In this document: one piece after another, positions 45,947 through 56,696 of the stretch
Layout of the letters: each line of letters begins with the position of its first letter
Numbering within the stretch: the first letter of the stretch is position 1
NCBI GenBank assembly: GCA_036186865.1
Contig: AP025057.1
Coordinates: forward strand, 28,888,731 to 28,952,730
Direction: 5' to 3'
From: Eustoma russellianum
Lineage: Eukaryota; Streptophyta; Magnoliopsida; Gentianales; Gentianaceae
Length of the DNA: 64,000 nucleotides
Position numbers and translations under genes: made by a program
Notes under the pieces: model-generated
Database searches by the model: none
Told to the model about the DNA's origin: nothing
The model's input: the letters and a program-made list of their open reading frames with translations, nothing else

Positions 45947-48817
45947 TTAGACATTCTGCACTTTTGGTAAAACTTTATCCTTCACATCTTTCTGACTCTG
46001 CAATGGTAAACTTTATGGTTAAGTTCAGTGAAAGAGAAAAGTTTAGAGCAATATCCAGAATTCCAGATAGACTGAGAGCCAGAGAAATGGTAACTGACTT
46101 GGAAATATGAAAACTAGAAGGGGCAGAATAACGGTAAGAAATCAAAACATGGGATTTTAAGCTGGAGGAGTTCCATCAGTGTTATAAGGTTGAAACGACC
46201 AAACTAGCTACAACGCAAACTAAGAAGGCGTTTGGTTTAAACTTGGGTATCAGTATTGGAATCGGAATGATAGAGTTAGAATGAGAATGTGTATGAGCTG
46301 TAAACTCATATACGTTCGATATAGAAACTCGAATGGGTATCATTATCATACACACTGTTTGAAACACATTTATGAGGGAATGTGAATTAAAATGCATGCA
46401 CACACATGGTGGTGCCCAGTGGTGGCACGTGGTGGGTTACAATGGTGAGGCGGTGGTGTTGTGGTGCCGATGGGGTGGTTGCGTGGTGGTGACGCGATGA
46501 TGTCAGTATAGTGGCATGGTAGTGGCGGCAAGGTGGTGACATGGTGGTGGAGTGACGACGAAGTGGCGGCGCTGCGACGGGTGACGGCAGCATGGGGCAG
46601 GAGGGCTGGCAAGGTGGCGACGAGGTGGTGGCACGGTCGCGGCACGCTGTATCGCACCGGAATGGAGGAATGAGTTTTGATACCACAGCTTCACTCATGT
46701 ATCAATATGTGGGTTTGATACTCAAGTAAAACATCGATTTATTACCGTACACTTCAAACAAATACAATGAACGAGTACCATTTCTTGATACTCATTCTTT
46801 AATTCTGAAACCCGCCGACTAAACGCCCCCTAAGTTCTTCATGGAGCGCGTCAACTAAATGCTCCTCGTTCAAGAGTGGCATGGTATCACAGTCAAAAGC
46901 CATCCTTGTGATGTATATCATCAATCACAGCCCGGCCAGACATGTCAAACACATTCTGCTTTTAAACAACTTGGTTATAAGAACCCATGAGAAGAAACGA
47001 GGCGCATTGTATGTGTCAATCGCCATTTAATAAGAAAGAAAATGGAAATTTGAAGCAGGCAGTTCTTACGCATTCTGTATTTGAAGCAGTAAGGTTGAAT
47101 TTCCCTTCAACAGAAAATCGAAAAAAGTTCTTTCTAATGGGAAAAACAGGTTGTAACACCATTCGTTCATCACAGGTAACAAATCCCAAAGAACATAAAT
47201 CAAAAACTAGGCTTAGAAGGTTTTTTTTTTTTTTTTTTTTTTTTTGAGAATTATTCTGCTTGGCAGTTTTTCTTTTTTATTTTGTGAATTAAAATTTTTA
47301 TAGAAGTTAATACAGATTTACAACTGCGGAAATAGGCTAACCAAGGTTGCCTCAGAAGTACACATTCCGTGCATCCCTAACTACTAACTACTTTGCTTGG
47401 CTTGGCAGTTATTCTCATAAAACAGCTTATGTTCCTCTTGACGTACCCATCTATTTTACCTCCGACAAAGTTACCATATGCTTCCTCATTGAAAATACAA
47501 ATGCAGATTGAATAACATACCCAAGCATTCACAAAAACTAACATAATACCGTCGTCTTAGATCAAAATCGACCAAAAAAAATCAACCTACACAACAATAA
47601 ACAACAACATATGCCTAGTATATTCCAATGAAAACAAAAACTATTGCTAAAGTCTAGGGCATAGAACACTAAAGACTTCTTCTTCTTTTTTAACACTAAA
47701 GACATCATCAAATAACAACTCCAGAATAATAAAGTGATTCAAAATCAAACTTGCAGCAACAAGTTACTATTAGTCAAGATGGGGACATTCTTGTCCTACT
47801 TGCGATATTTATTCAATTCCTAAACAACTAACACTATAATAACAACATTTTCTTATTGCTTTAAAGGCTCTTTTTTTATAGCGGAGTGGAGGGGGAGAGA
47901 TAGAAGTCGAATGTATGCAACCAAATTGAAAATATACAGAGATTGTTTTCGGATGATCCATAATAAAAATTTAGTTAAAATATTGTGTCGATGAACTACT
48001 ACTTCACGTTACAAAAAAATTAGCCCAGAAAAAAGGTTATCTTTGCTTCCAGGCTGGCATAACATTTACAAGTGCTTGCTAAGGACGTTTTCATAGGCTA
48101 TTCCATCTCCATGGAAGTAACACAAAGGCTACAATAAACTTAAGATAATGAACTAATTATTGAAATATATGAAATAAACATCAGAAATATAATCAACTAA
48201 TAGCATTGATTATGTCAAGAAAGTAAAAAATAGAAAAGAAAAACAGAACATACCATTCCCTTGCTTTCATAGTAATCATCTAACGCCCACTGATATCTGG
48301 ACTGATCCAACCCGAACCAATACGCCACGTGCTCATCTAAACTCGCGTGGGCTACGAACCAATAGACAAACACACACAAACCAAATTAATTTATCATCTT
48401 AAGAGAGAAAAAAACAACAAAAATCCCAGATTTGTTAAATTAAAAAAAACCCAAAAGAATGAAAGAAAAAATGGTCCTACCATGTTGAACTTTTGCAACT
48501 GCATCCCAAAAGGACCCAAAAGCAGAATGAGACTTCACCGGAGGCTTGGATGTGTAGAATTGGGAAGGCGGAGCCTGAACCGGAGCAAGAGCAGGAGGAG
48601 AAACAGACTGAACAGGCGGTCGAACCGAAGGAGAAACAGACTGAGCCGGCGGTCGAATCGTATGAGAAGTAGAAGGAGAAGGAGGGGGTTTGTTTGGGGA
48701 AGCGAAATCGGGTCTAGAAGAAGGGGTAGGTGAAGGAGTAGGAGGAGTAATGAAGACAGTGTAAGGGCCGATCTTTCCGATCCTCGGAGGTGGAGTCAAT
48801 TCAACGTTCACCGGCAT
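45947..48817 (-). CDS. Small proline-rich plant protein of unknown function, 3 exons
   Basis: Exons 48817-48481, 48351-48254 and 45997-45947, all GT-AG, giving 161 residues. The N terminus MPVNVELTPPPRIGKIGPYTVFITPP is followed by ~60 residues of Pro/Ser-rich sequence (repeats of the RPP(V/A)QSVSP type). A conserved globular-looking half follows: SFWDAVAKVQ, SLDEHVAYWFGLDQSRYQWALDDYYESKG. It closes with PKVQNV. I recall uncharacterised angiosperm proteins with this same order of segments, and the match of all three exons to that pattern is why I accept the 17-codon last exon 2.26 kb away. There is no signal peptide or membrane segment. The ATG used is the first in frame after the 5' UTR and begins the conserved block. 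The Pro-rich part suggests protein binding; no function is known to me. Confidence 0.8.
46224..46830. mobile_element. PIF/Harbinger-like MITE with GGTGGY-rich core, in intron 2
   Basis: 607 bp beginning GAAGGCGTTTGG and ending, in inverse, GGGGGCGTTTAG, flanked by TAA on both sides (46221-46223 and 46831-46833). A 3-bp TAA duplication and a G-rich TIR are typical of Tourist/Harbinger elements. About 46410-46660 is an irregular repeat of GGTGG(C/T)-type units of much higher GC than its surroundings. It lies in the second intron of the proline-rich gene. Confidence 0.6.
47221..47245. repeat. Poly(T) tract, 25 nt
   Basis: Homopolymer in intron 2 of the proline-rich gene. It could be the poly(A) tail of an antisense retroposon, but no body was recognised. 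Confidence 0.7.
47832..47990 (-). mobile_element. SINE/LINE 3'-tail-like repeat, second copy
   Basis: On the minus strand it shares the order of motifs with 12988-13110: a 'tcatccgaaaacaatctctg' type block, 'ggttgcatacattcgact', 'agcctttaaagcaat', then a TTG-containing tail. It is diverged and its 5' limit is uncertain. It lies within intron 2 of the proline-rich gene. Confidence 0.5.
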
Positions 48818-49014
48818 CTTTTGTAGTTTTGGTCGAGGGAGAAAAAATTGCAGCGAATCTAATGTTTCCCTTAGTCGTTTGGAGATCGAAGAGAGATGAT
48901 TCGGTTGGGATGAGCGAAGAAAAGAGAAGGTAGAAGTTTTCGGACAGGAAAAGAGAGGGAGTGAAGCAGTGGAGAGTGTGAAAGTACACGTCGAATGTCT
49001 GGGCAACGGCCTTA

Positions 49015-49532
49015 GGCCATCTAGAGAGCACCAAAACACCTATTTGGTACAAAATGTCACTCTAATCAAGCACCAAAGCTTGCACCAAATTTGTGAAAAT
49101 GAATAGTGTTGCACCAAATAGGTGCAACACTATTCATTGCATCAAATCACTATTCATCCTCCACATCATCATTTTAATCATATTAATTTAATTTTAATTT
49201 CGTTATAATAATTTTAATTTTGTTAATCTCATTATAAGAAAAAAGAATTCCGTTAATTTTTTTATAAAAATTTTAATTTCGTTAATTTTGTTATAAGAAA
49301 AAATTATATAACAAAAATCTGGAATGAATACTTACATTAAATTTACATGAATGTTAAATTTGTGTTAAAATATTTATAATAATGAATTAAAAATAGAATG
49401 ATAGAAGAATCTTTGAGCGAATGTTCTTATTTGGTGTTAGATTTGGTGTTTGTGGTTGGAATACTTTTTACTGTTTATTGCACCAAATAGGTGATTTGGT
49501 GCAAAATTTGGTGTTTTGGGTTGGAGATGCCC
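49015..49532. mobile_element. PIF/Harbinger-like MITE upstream of the proline-rich gene
   Basis: 518 bp with TTA on both sides (49012-49014 and 49533-49535). The left end GGCCATCT... and the right end, in inverse, GGGCATCTCCAACCC... lead into shared 'caaaacacc' and 'caaataggtg' blocks near both ends, so the inverted repeats extend beyond the tips. It has no ORF. It starts ~200 bp 5' of the gene's ATG and so occupies its promoter region. Confidence 0.7.
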
Positions 49533-49650
49533 TTAGTGACGGTTTTATTGTTTTCTTTTGTAGTTGTTTTGTTTTTCTTCAAAAATTCTTTTTCTAGTTT
49601 AGATGGTTTCCCCCCTTCAAATGGTCCAACCCAAACCGCCGGATTTTGTT

Positions 49651-49908
49651 GGCAAAAAGTTGAACCCTAACCCAAAAGGCCCCTACTGTTCCAGTCCCAA
49701 AGAGCTCCGTGGAGGATGTAAATCAAGAATCTAGCGGCCTCCTAGATTGTGTGAGATCTTACACAGTTACCACACAAGGTGTCCCACACAAACCAGGCCT
49801 TTGGCCTGACAACAGAGGAACACCCACACTATGCGCATCCCTAGATTCGAACCCATGACCTCTTACTGACAATCTCCAACCGCAGGATCTCATTGCTATG
49901 TCCGCGAG
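49651..49908 (-). mobile_element. tRNA-derived SINE, copy 2
   Basis: 258 bp. On the minus strand it starts ctcgcggacatagcaatgag (A-box-like), has B box gggttcgaatct, and ends near ctttttgcc. Shared internal blocks with copy 1 include ccgctaga and tgatttacatcctcc. The flanks attttgtt (49643-49650) and tttttgtt (49909-49916) form a short target duplication with one mismatch. Confidence 0.8.
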
Positions 49909-49916
49909 TTTTTGTT

Positions 49917-50375
49917 AAAAAAATGTTTTCGTCACACTAGCTTTCGTGTTTGTGCAAAGTCTGAGATAGGATCGGATCGCTTTGCGATCTGATGTACGTA
50001 GTTTTATCTTACACTTGTGTGCAAGAGACTGTTTCTGCTGTTTGAACTCATGACATAAAAATCACAAAACATCAACCTTATCAATTACTTTAAAGTCCCA
50101 CCATCGTCCGTGGGTTTTTATAAATGATATAAAAAGAAGACAATGTTTCAACAAACATAGCCACCCCGAGAGCTTCTTTCTTCTTTAGCATAATCATAAG
50201 AGGATCAAATATAAGCCAGACGTGATTGCATGATTCAAATCTTATATATCTGCCGAACATGACTTTGTTTACACATTTAGTTTTTCCTATTGAATTGTGT
50301 CACTGTGTTTGTTTGACATTTTTTTCCTTGTTTGTATCTATAAAAAGAATTAGGAAAGTTAAAATGAAGGATGCT
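49917..50375. other. Intergenic, no feature seen
   Basis: No gene or repeat recognised between the SINE and the LTR of the SIRE-like element. Confidence 0.5.
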
Positions 50376-51807
50376 TATTGAAATATGTAACGTTTTGATA
50401 AAGTTAAAAGATGTTTAAAAAAAAGGTTAGAAAGGTATTTTATACTTTATATATGAAACAAAACAAGAAAACACACTGAAAAACATAGATCTCTCACATA
50501 GATCAATCTATGTATATTTCAGTCTCTAAAATGAGGCATAGATAGATCTGTGTATGACCCTACAAAAATACATCAGTTTCTCAAAGAAGAGGCACAAATT
50601 GATCGATGTAGGTATGTTGCAAAACTTGAAACCACACTATAAGACATCAATCTCTCAACCTGAAGACATTGATCGATCTATGTGTACATCAATGTCTCAG
50701 AGAAGAGACATCAATCAACTGATGTAGGTAAGGTGCTAAACTTGAAATCACACTGTAAGACATCGATCTCTCGACCTGAAGACATCGATCGATTAATGTG
50801 ACAACTGTCTCTAAATCATGAGACATTGATCGGTCGATGTAGCTCATAATTAAAATTTTTATAGCCATTGGAATAAAATCTAAGGAAAGCTGAAAATGTT
50901 TTCTCTCTACAATTTTACTCAAATCTTTTGTGGACTTCCCTTAACATCTATAATGCTTTCTTCATGTCTAAGATATTCTAGGGTGGCTATGGATCATCAA
51001 ATCTACCTATAGGGCGGCTAAAGACTATTTGGACATCTTCAAGACACTTTATTGAGTTGAAGTCCTTATGGAAGCTGTATAAACGTGGCTCACACCCTCT
51101 ATATATTGAAGAAACTCATATAAGACATTTACACACTTTCATCATCTTCAATCTTCATCCCCATTATTGTAAAAAGCTCTCAAATGTGCAAACGTGCTTA
51201 AAGCTCATTAAGCTATTGTTGTTTGTTTTTATTGTTGTATTATGAGAGTAAGAGTCTAACACAAGAGAAGCTATACATCTTTGATATCTTGTTTGTGATT
51301 TAGACTTATTAGAAAGTGTAATTTCACTTCTTCCCAAAAACCCATTTGGTGAAAGTTCTTTGGTAGAGCTTTGCTGATGTTGTGAAGAAGCAAGATTTGG
51401 TTCTTGCTTGTAGCTATTGTTGTTGATGTTGTATAAAGTGTTTGTACAATAAGTTGAGGTTGTTGTAGTTGATGTTGTATAAAGTGTTTGTGTAGTAAGT
51501 TGTTGTTGTTGTAGTTGTTGCTTGCACTAATTGTTAGTGTAAGTATTCTTGTTGTTCTTCATGTTCCTTTTTGAAAGTAATAAGAAAGTTGCTCTTGAAA
51601 ATCCATTTTGAAAACAAACTGGTAGTGGAGTATAATCAAGAAGATTCGAGCCACTCTAAATTGTGTCATAAACTCATTATCTCTGATCTTCTTCTTTCTT
51701 ATTTTGTAGCATTTGAGTTGTAGTGAGCTAAAATGAAAAATTTCTAAAAATTAGCTAACACTCTATTCACCCCCTCCCCCTTTGGAGCGATTATCACGGA
51801 CCTAACA
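50376..51807 (+). repeat. 5' LTR of copia C
   Basis: Begins tattgaaatatgtaac (aligning to TGTTGGAATC of the 3' LTR) and ends cctaaca. Its first ~500 bp carry several near-repeats of a ~100-bp unit built on agacatcgatc/gatcgatgt palindromic motifs. A TATA-like ctctatatattg lies near 51100. Two copies of a ~50-bp ttgttgtagttgatgttgt unit lie near 51450-51520. Confidence 0.75.
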
Positions 51808-51870
51808 ATTGGTAGCAGAGTCTAAATTTGATTGCTTGCCAATTTTTGTAAGTAGAAAGGTTAAAGATTA

Positions 51871-53160
51871 TTGAAAAATATGAGAATGACCACTCTACCT
51901 CATAGAGCTCAACTCTCAAACCATCTACTATATTCAAGCACCAACACCAAGATTTCCTTGTCTAATGCTCAAAACTATCCTTATGGAAATATAGGATTAA
52001 TGCATATTTGTCTAGATGTGGTTATGACATATCTAGAGTGGTTATGGAGGGAATACCTTCACTAACTAGGTTGGATGAAAATGGAAGAATAGTCATGAAG
52101 GAGTAGGATGACTACAATGATAAGCATAAGAAGAATTTTGAGCTAGAAGAGAAAGCTCCTGAAATCCTCCACCTCTCCCTCTGACACAACGAGCTAATAA
52201 AGGTTCAAGGCATCTTCTCCCCACATGAGACATGGAAGAAGCTTGAGGAGGTAGCAAGTGATGGTCATCAATGAAACATAAATGAAGATGATCACGATGA
52301 TAGAAAAGCCATGCGCATCATAGCTTTTGAAGATGACAAAGAGGTATCTCTTTTAACTTCCTTATTTGATAAATTACAAGATAAATATATTACTTTACAA
52401 GAGGAATTTGAAAATCTTGCACTAAAATACAAGCATGCTACAAAGGAACTTAGTTCATGCAAATTAGAAAATGAAAATTTGCATAGGTCTTTTGTTTTAC
52501 TCTATTTAAAGCATAATGTCACCTTAGAAGCATACATCTTTAGGTCTAGAAAACATAGAGATTAATAATAAATGTGTTAAACTTGAAGAACTTCTTAAGA
52601 AGACATGTGAGAAGGTTATACATGAAAAACCTCTTGGTAAACAAAAAGTAGTCAATATAAAATCCAACCTAGGGTTTGAAGCTTCTGTTATTTCAACCAA
52701 GATAAGATTGCCTACGATAAAATAGGCATCTTTATGTGAATCATTTAAGGCTAAATTTATACTTCCAAAGGAAATGCTTAGGAATTTTAACAAAATTTCT
52801 AAGTCTATGATGCTAACTAAACCTTCCAAGTCTAAAAACACACTATCACATCATGCACCTGTTTGTTTCTTTTGTAACCAAAAGGCTTATATGATAAGTG
52901 TTTGTAGAGCTAAGAAAAGCTCTATGCATCATTGAAGACCTAAAGGCATGAGAACTAAACAAAATGAGCTCAACAACAACAAGGTACCTACAGATAGAAA
53001 TTTGTCTTTTATAGGACATTGGAATCTATGGAGAAGGAAAAGTGGAAGAAATCAAAGACAAAGAGCACTTCCATATCAAGTTTAAAACCAAAGATGGTGC
53101 GGAAGTCTAGTGTGGTAACGGAAGAGGCTAGACCCTTCGAGTTGAAAGAGTTGTTAAACC
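51871..53160 (+). pseudogene. Copia C gag remnant
   Basis: Fragments in several frames. 52311-52565 is a helical, Lys/Glu/Leu-rich segment (KLQDKYITLQEEFENLALKY), as in the middle of SIRE-type Gag. A degenerate zinc knuckle CFFCNQKAYMISVC lies near 52865-52905, where the usual Gly-His is replaced by Ala-Tyr. No full reading frame survives. Confidence 0.6.
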
Positions 53161-55187
53161 CTCTAACTTTCCTTTTAGTCCCATAATATATATAGAAACA
53201 TGATCTAAATTTGATAAGTGCTACCTATTAGTGTGATGATAACACTTAAAACACTTTTGAAAATGATAAGATATTTACAAAAGAAATATAATATTTGATG
53301 TTTTTGAGATTTTTGAAAAGAAAACAAATGTTTATCTTACAAGGATTTATCGTCAAAACTCTTATGCCAAGTTTTGGAGTTCATCTATTATGTGGAATTG
53401 ATGACTTATATATGCTGGTTACAAAGTTTCTAGGAACATTTGAAAGTACCAACGTATCAAAATATTTACAAACTATGATGACATATGTATAAAGCATTGA
53501 TAAGTAAAGATTTAAGTTTTATATTAGGTGTACATTCTAAAGACTTTATAAGTTCTTCATTTTTTCTTCATAGGAGCATTATGCATACTTAAAGTAGTAA
53601 ATGGTTCCTTTACAACTTGATTGACTTATGTGGCTTGCTTGATTCTTTGAAACTAGTTGATTTTGTTTTATTTACTTGGGTATGTTTGTTGTTAGGAATT
53701 ACAATGCATGATTATGAGTCTCTAAAAAGACTTGAGAATGAAATTCCCACAAGATTTATCTTTCAAGAGAAATAAAATTTGAAAGTTTTAAGGTAACACC
53801 AAGATATTTGTGAAACGGGAGGATATTTTTCACCACGTCTTGGTATCTAAACTTCTCAACAAAACTGGATAGGGAAAAGGAAAATTAGAATATTTCTAGG
53901 ATAAGATCCTCTTGAGGTTTCTTTGTCCAAACACTTTAAGTGAAAAAATCGAGTGTTGGTTGATCATTAATATGGTCTAGTTAAGGAATAGTCTTAATAT
54001 GACTTCCTACAAGCCGGTAGAATCCCTACTCTAAAATATTTATGATATTTAAGTTCAAGGTCTTCACAATTAACACCAAAGATGATTTAGAAAGATCTAC
54101 ACTTTAATGGATGATTAACATGTCAAGAAGAGCATATAGTTGAACAATTCTCTTAATAACTTGAATATTTCAATTTAAGAGGATTTCCATGTAGAACTTG
54201 AAGACTCAGATGTTTAAATGATAATGTTTATTTGAACATTTATGTGGATCATAAGCAAAGAGAAAACCTCTAAGATATATGAGTACTTTCAAATTTGGAA
54301 CACATGTAATTTGGTGGGTCATCCAAGCTTTAACTTAAAGAAGAATGGATAATGAAACCAAATAAGGAAGAAATCTTGAATTATAGCTCTAGACTATTAT
54401 GAAGATATGGATGAAACTTATGCCGTACCCTGCAAGTTTAAAAGTTCCAAGAAGCCTTCTCAGCTATATTTGGTGCAGAAAACCAATTATATGTCAAGTC
54501 AACCATCTTGAATAAATATATTCAAAATGAATATATGGAGCTTAATCTTTCAATATTAAAAATCTTGATGAGTCAAATCATGCTTCAAGGTTAAAGCATC
54601 ATTGTACAACTTGAACCAAACTCCTATAGTTTGATATAAGAGGTTAAGATATATTTTTTAAACAATGTTTCCCAAGGAGAAAATCATACATCATATTTTT
54701 CATCCATAAACATTATAATGATCATCTCTTAGTTAACATCGATGTTGATAATGTATTTGAGTCTAATATAGAAATGTTTGTGAAAGATTTACATAAGCAA
54801 ATGCATGATAAGCCTAATAAAAGTACTATGAGAAAAATTCAACTATCTTCTTCAGTTTTATACAATGCAAACTTGAAGTACATTTGACCCAAACTAAGTG
54901 CAAAAACACTTGCTTACATGAAAAGTTAGAAATGTTTGAATATGATAGGGGCTAATGCTAAACTTGGAAAATGTGATATCAAACGGTTATAAAATAATTT
55001 TTTCGGTATATGTAGCTCAACCACATTTTGAAGATTATGATTATCTAAATCATATCTGTAAACTTAAAAGGCTCTTTATGGGCTTAAAACATAGAGCTTG
55101 GTATGAGAAAATTGAGCAACTTCCTTCTTAAAATGGTCTTTTAAGAGGAAAACTTGGTACCATCTTGTTTATTAAAGAGAAAGGAAG
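53161..55187 (+). pseudogene. Copia C pol, unreadable part
   Basis: Expected location of protease, integrase and the RT fingers. I could not read a single diagnostic motif with confidence; stops and frameshifts are frequent. Included because the gag and RT traces on both sides show what it must have been. Confidence 0.4.
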
Positions 55188-56137
55188 ATGCCATTTACTT
55201 GCTCAAATATATTTGATGACATTGTATTTGGTATTACTAATAATTTTCTTTGTACGCACTTTGCTAAATTAATGGAAGAAGAATTTGAGATGAGTATCAT
55301 AGGTGAGCTCAACTACTTTCTTGGGCTTCAAATCAAGCAAACAAAGGATAAAATATACATTTCTCAAACAAAGTACACCAAGGATCCTTTCAAAAAAAAA
55401 ATACAAAATTTGAGGATAGAAGGAGTGTAAGAACACAAATGAGAATAAGTACAAAGCTTGATAAAGGTAAAAAAGGAAATCCAGTCAAGGTAACAAAGCA
55501 TAAGAGTACGATTGATAATGTACTTTGTTTGACGGCTAGCCTGCCAGATATATCACATGTTGTGTGATTATGTGATATGTTTTAAAGTATGCATACGGAA
55601 TCGTATCTAGTTTCCTTAAAATGTATGTTTAGGCATTTAAAAAGTACGTTGAACTTAGATTATGTTATCCTAAGAATGAGTGTTTTAACTTAAGAGAGTA
55701 TAAACATTCGAATTATATTAGAAATCTTGTTGATAGGAAAAGCACCTCCGGAACATGTCAATTTCTTAAGATTGCTTGGTTTCTTGGTTTTCAAATAAAC
55801 AACATAGTGTATCACTTTCCACAGCAGAATCAGAATATGTGTGTCGCACGCCTCGTGTTGTGCACAATTACTTTGGTTGGATGAAAAGTACCTTAACCGA
55901 CTACAATGTTAAGTTTGACAAAATGTCTATCTTATATGATAACACCTCAGCCATAATTATAGCTCAAACTTGGTTCGTCATAGTAGTACCAAAAATATGA
56001 AGTGAGGCATTACTTCAGTAGGGATTGTGTGCAAAAAAGGTTGGTATTAATTAATTAGCAGATATATTCACAAAATCTCTTCCCACTAAAGCATTTGAAT
56101 CAATTAGAACAAGATTAGAAATGATAAACAAAGATTG
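55188..56137 (+). pseudogene. Copia C RT and RNase H remnant
   Basis: 55188-55430 reads through a degenerate catalytic box (FDDIVFGITN in place of YVDDIIFG) and EEFEMSIIGELNYFLGLQIKQ, the copia RT thumb. 55776-56000 shows RNase H: VSWFSNKQHSVSLSTAESEYV and YDNTSAIIIAQ. DIFTKSLPTKAF near 56063 is the usual copia pol end. Confidence 0.8.
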
Positions 56138-56154
56138 ATAAATCAAAACTTCAG

Positions 56155-56301
56155 AAAGTCAGAAAACATCCTACATCAATCGATTGATGTAGCTGTTTGA
56201 GATACTGAAGTATACATCAGTCTCTAAGACTGATCAATTGATGTAGACATTAATCTTCAATATAGATTGGTGGATGTCAGCAATTACTAGGCCTATAAAA
56301 G
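56155..56301 (+). promoter_or_regulatory. U3-like module with TATA box between pol and the env-position ORF
   Basis: Contains catcaatcgattgatgta, gtatacatcagtctctaa and gatcaattgatgtaga motifs of the same kind as the palindromic repeats in the element's own LTRs, followed by TATAAAAG at 56294-56301. An ATG (56526) opening MSTRSKNVTKRPRTSQGEEE follows ~225 bp later. It may have been an internal promoter for the downstream ORF. Confidence 0.4.
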
Positions 56302-56696
56302 GTATCAAAAATACGAAAACACTCCATTCTATCTTTCTCATTCCAATCGAAACCTTAAGTCAAATGCCCCCTTCTCCAAAAACAATCGCTCTCTTCAAAA
56401 TTCTAGCAAAATATTTCAATTTTTCTCCAATCAGCTTGAATTTTACAGCCCATACTTCATCTTGTTTATCTTCCTCAAATTTTTCTACTTCCTACAACTC
56501 CTAAAAATTTCAAATCTTTGAAAAATGTCAACAAGGAGCAAAAATGTCACAAAGAGGCCTAGAACCTCCCAAGGAGAAGAAGAGGAATCAAGCAACCATC
56601 CTCAGATGTCTTAAGTCCCCACGGCACCAAGAACCAAGGGCCACAAGAACTGATTTCTCTCAAGCACAAGTACTATATGAAATAGAAATAGACTTC

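Noticed and set aside
46370..46698. His/Pro-rich ORFs on the minus strand
   Set aside because: They arise from the GGTGGY repeat inside a MITE in an intron; three frames are open at once.
48347..48733. 128-codon Arg-rich plus-strand ORF
   Set aside because: It is the antisense of the Pro/Ser-rich first exon of the small proline-rich gene.
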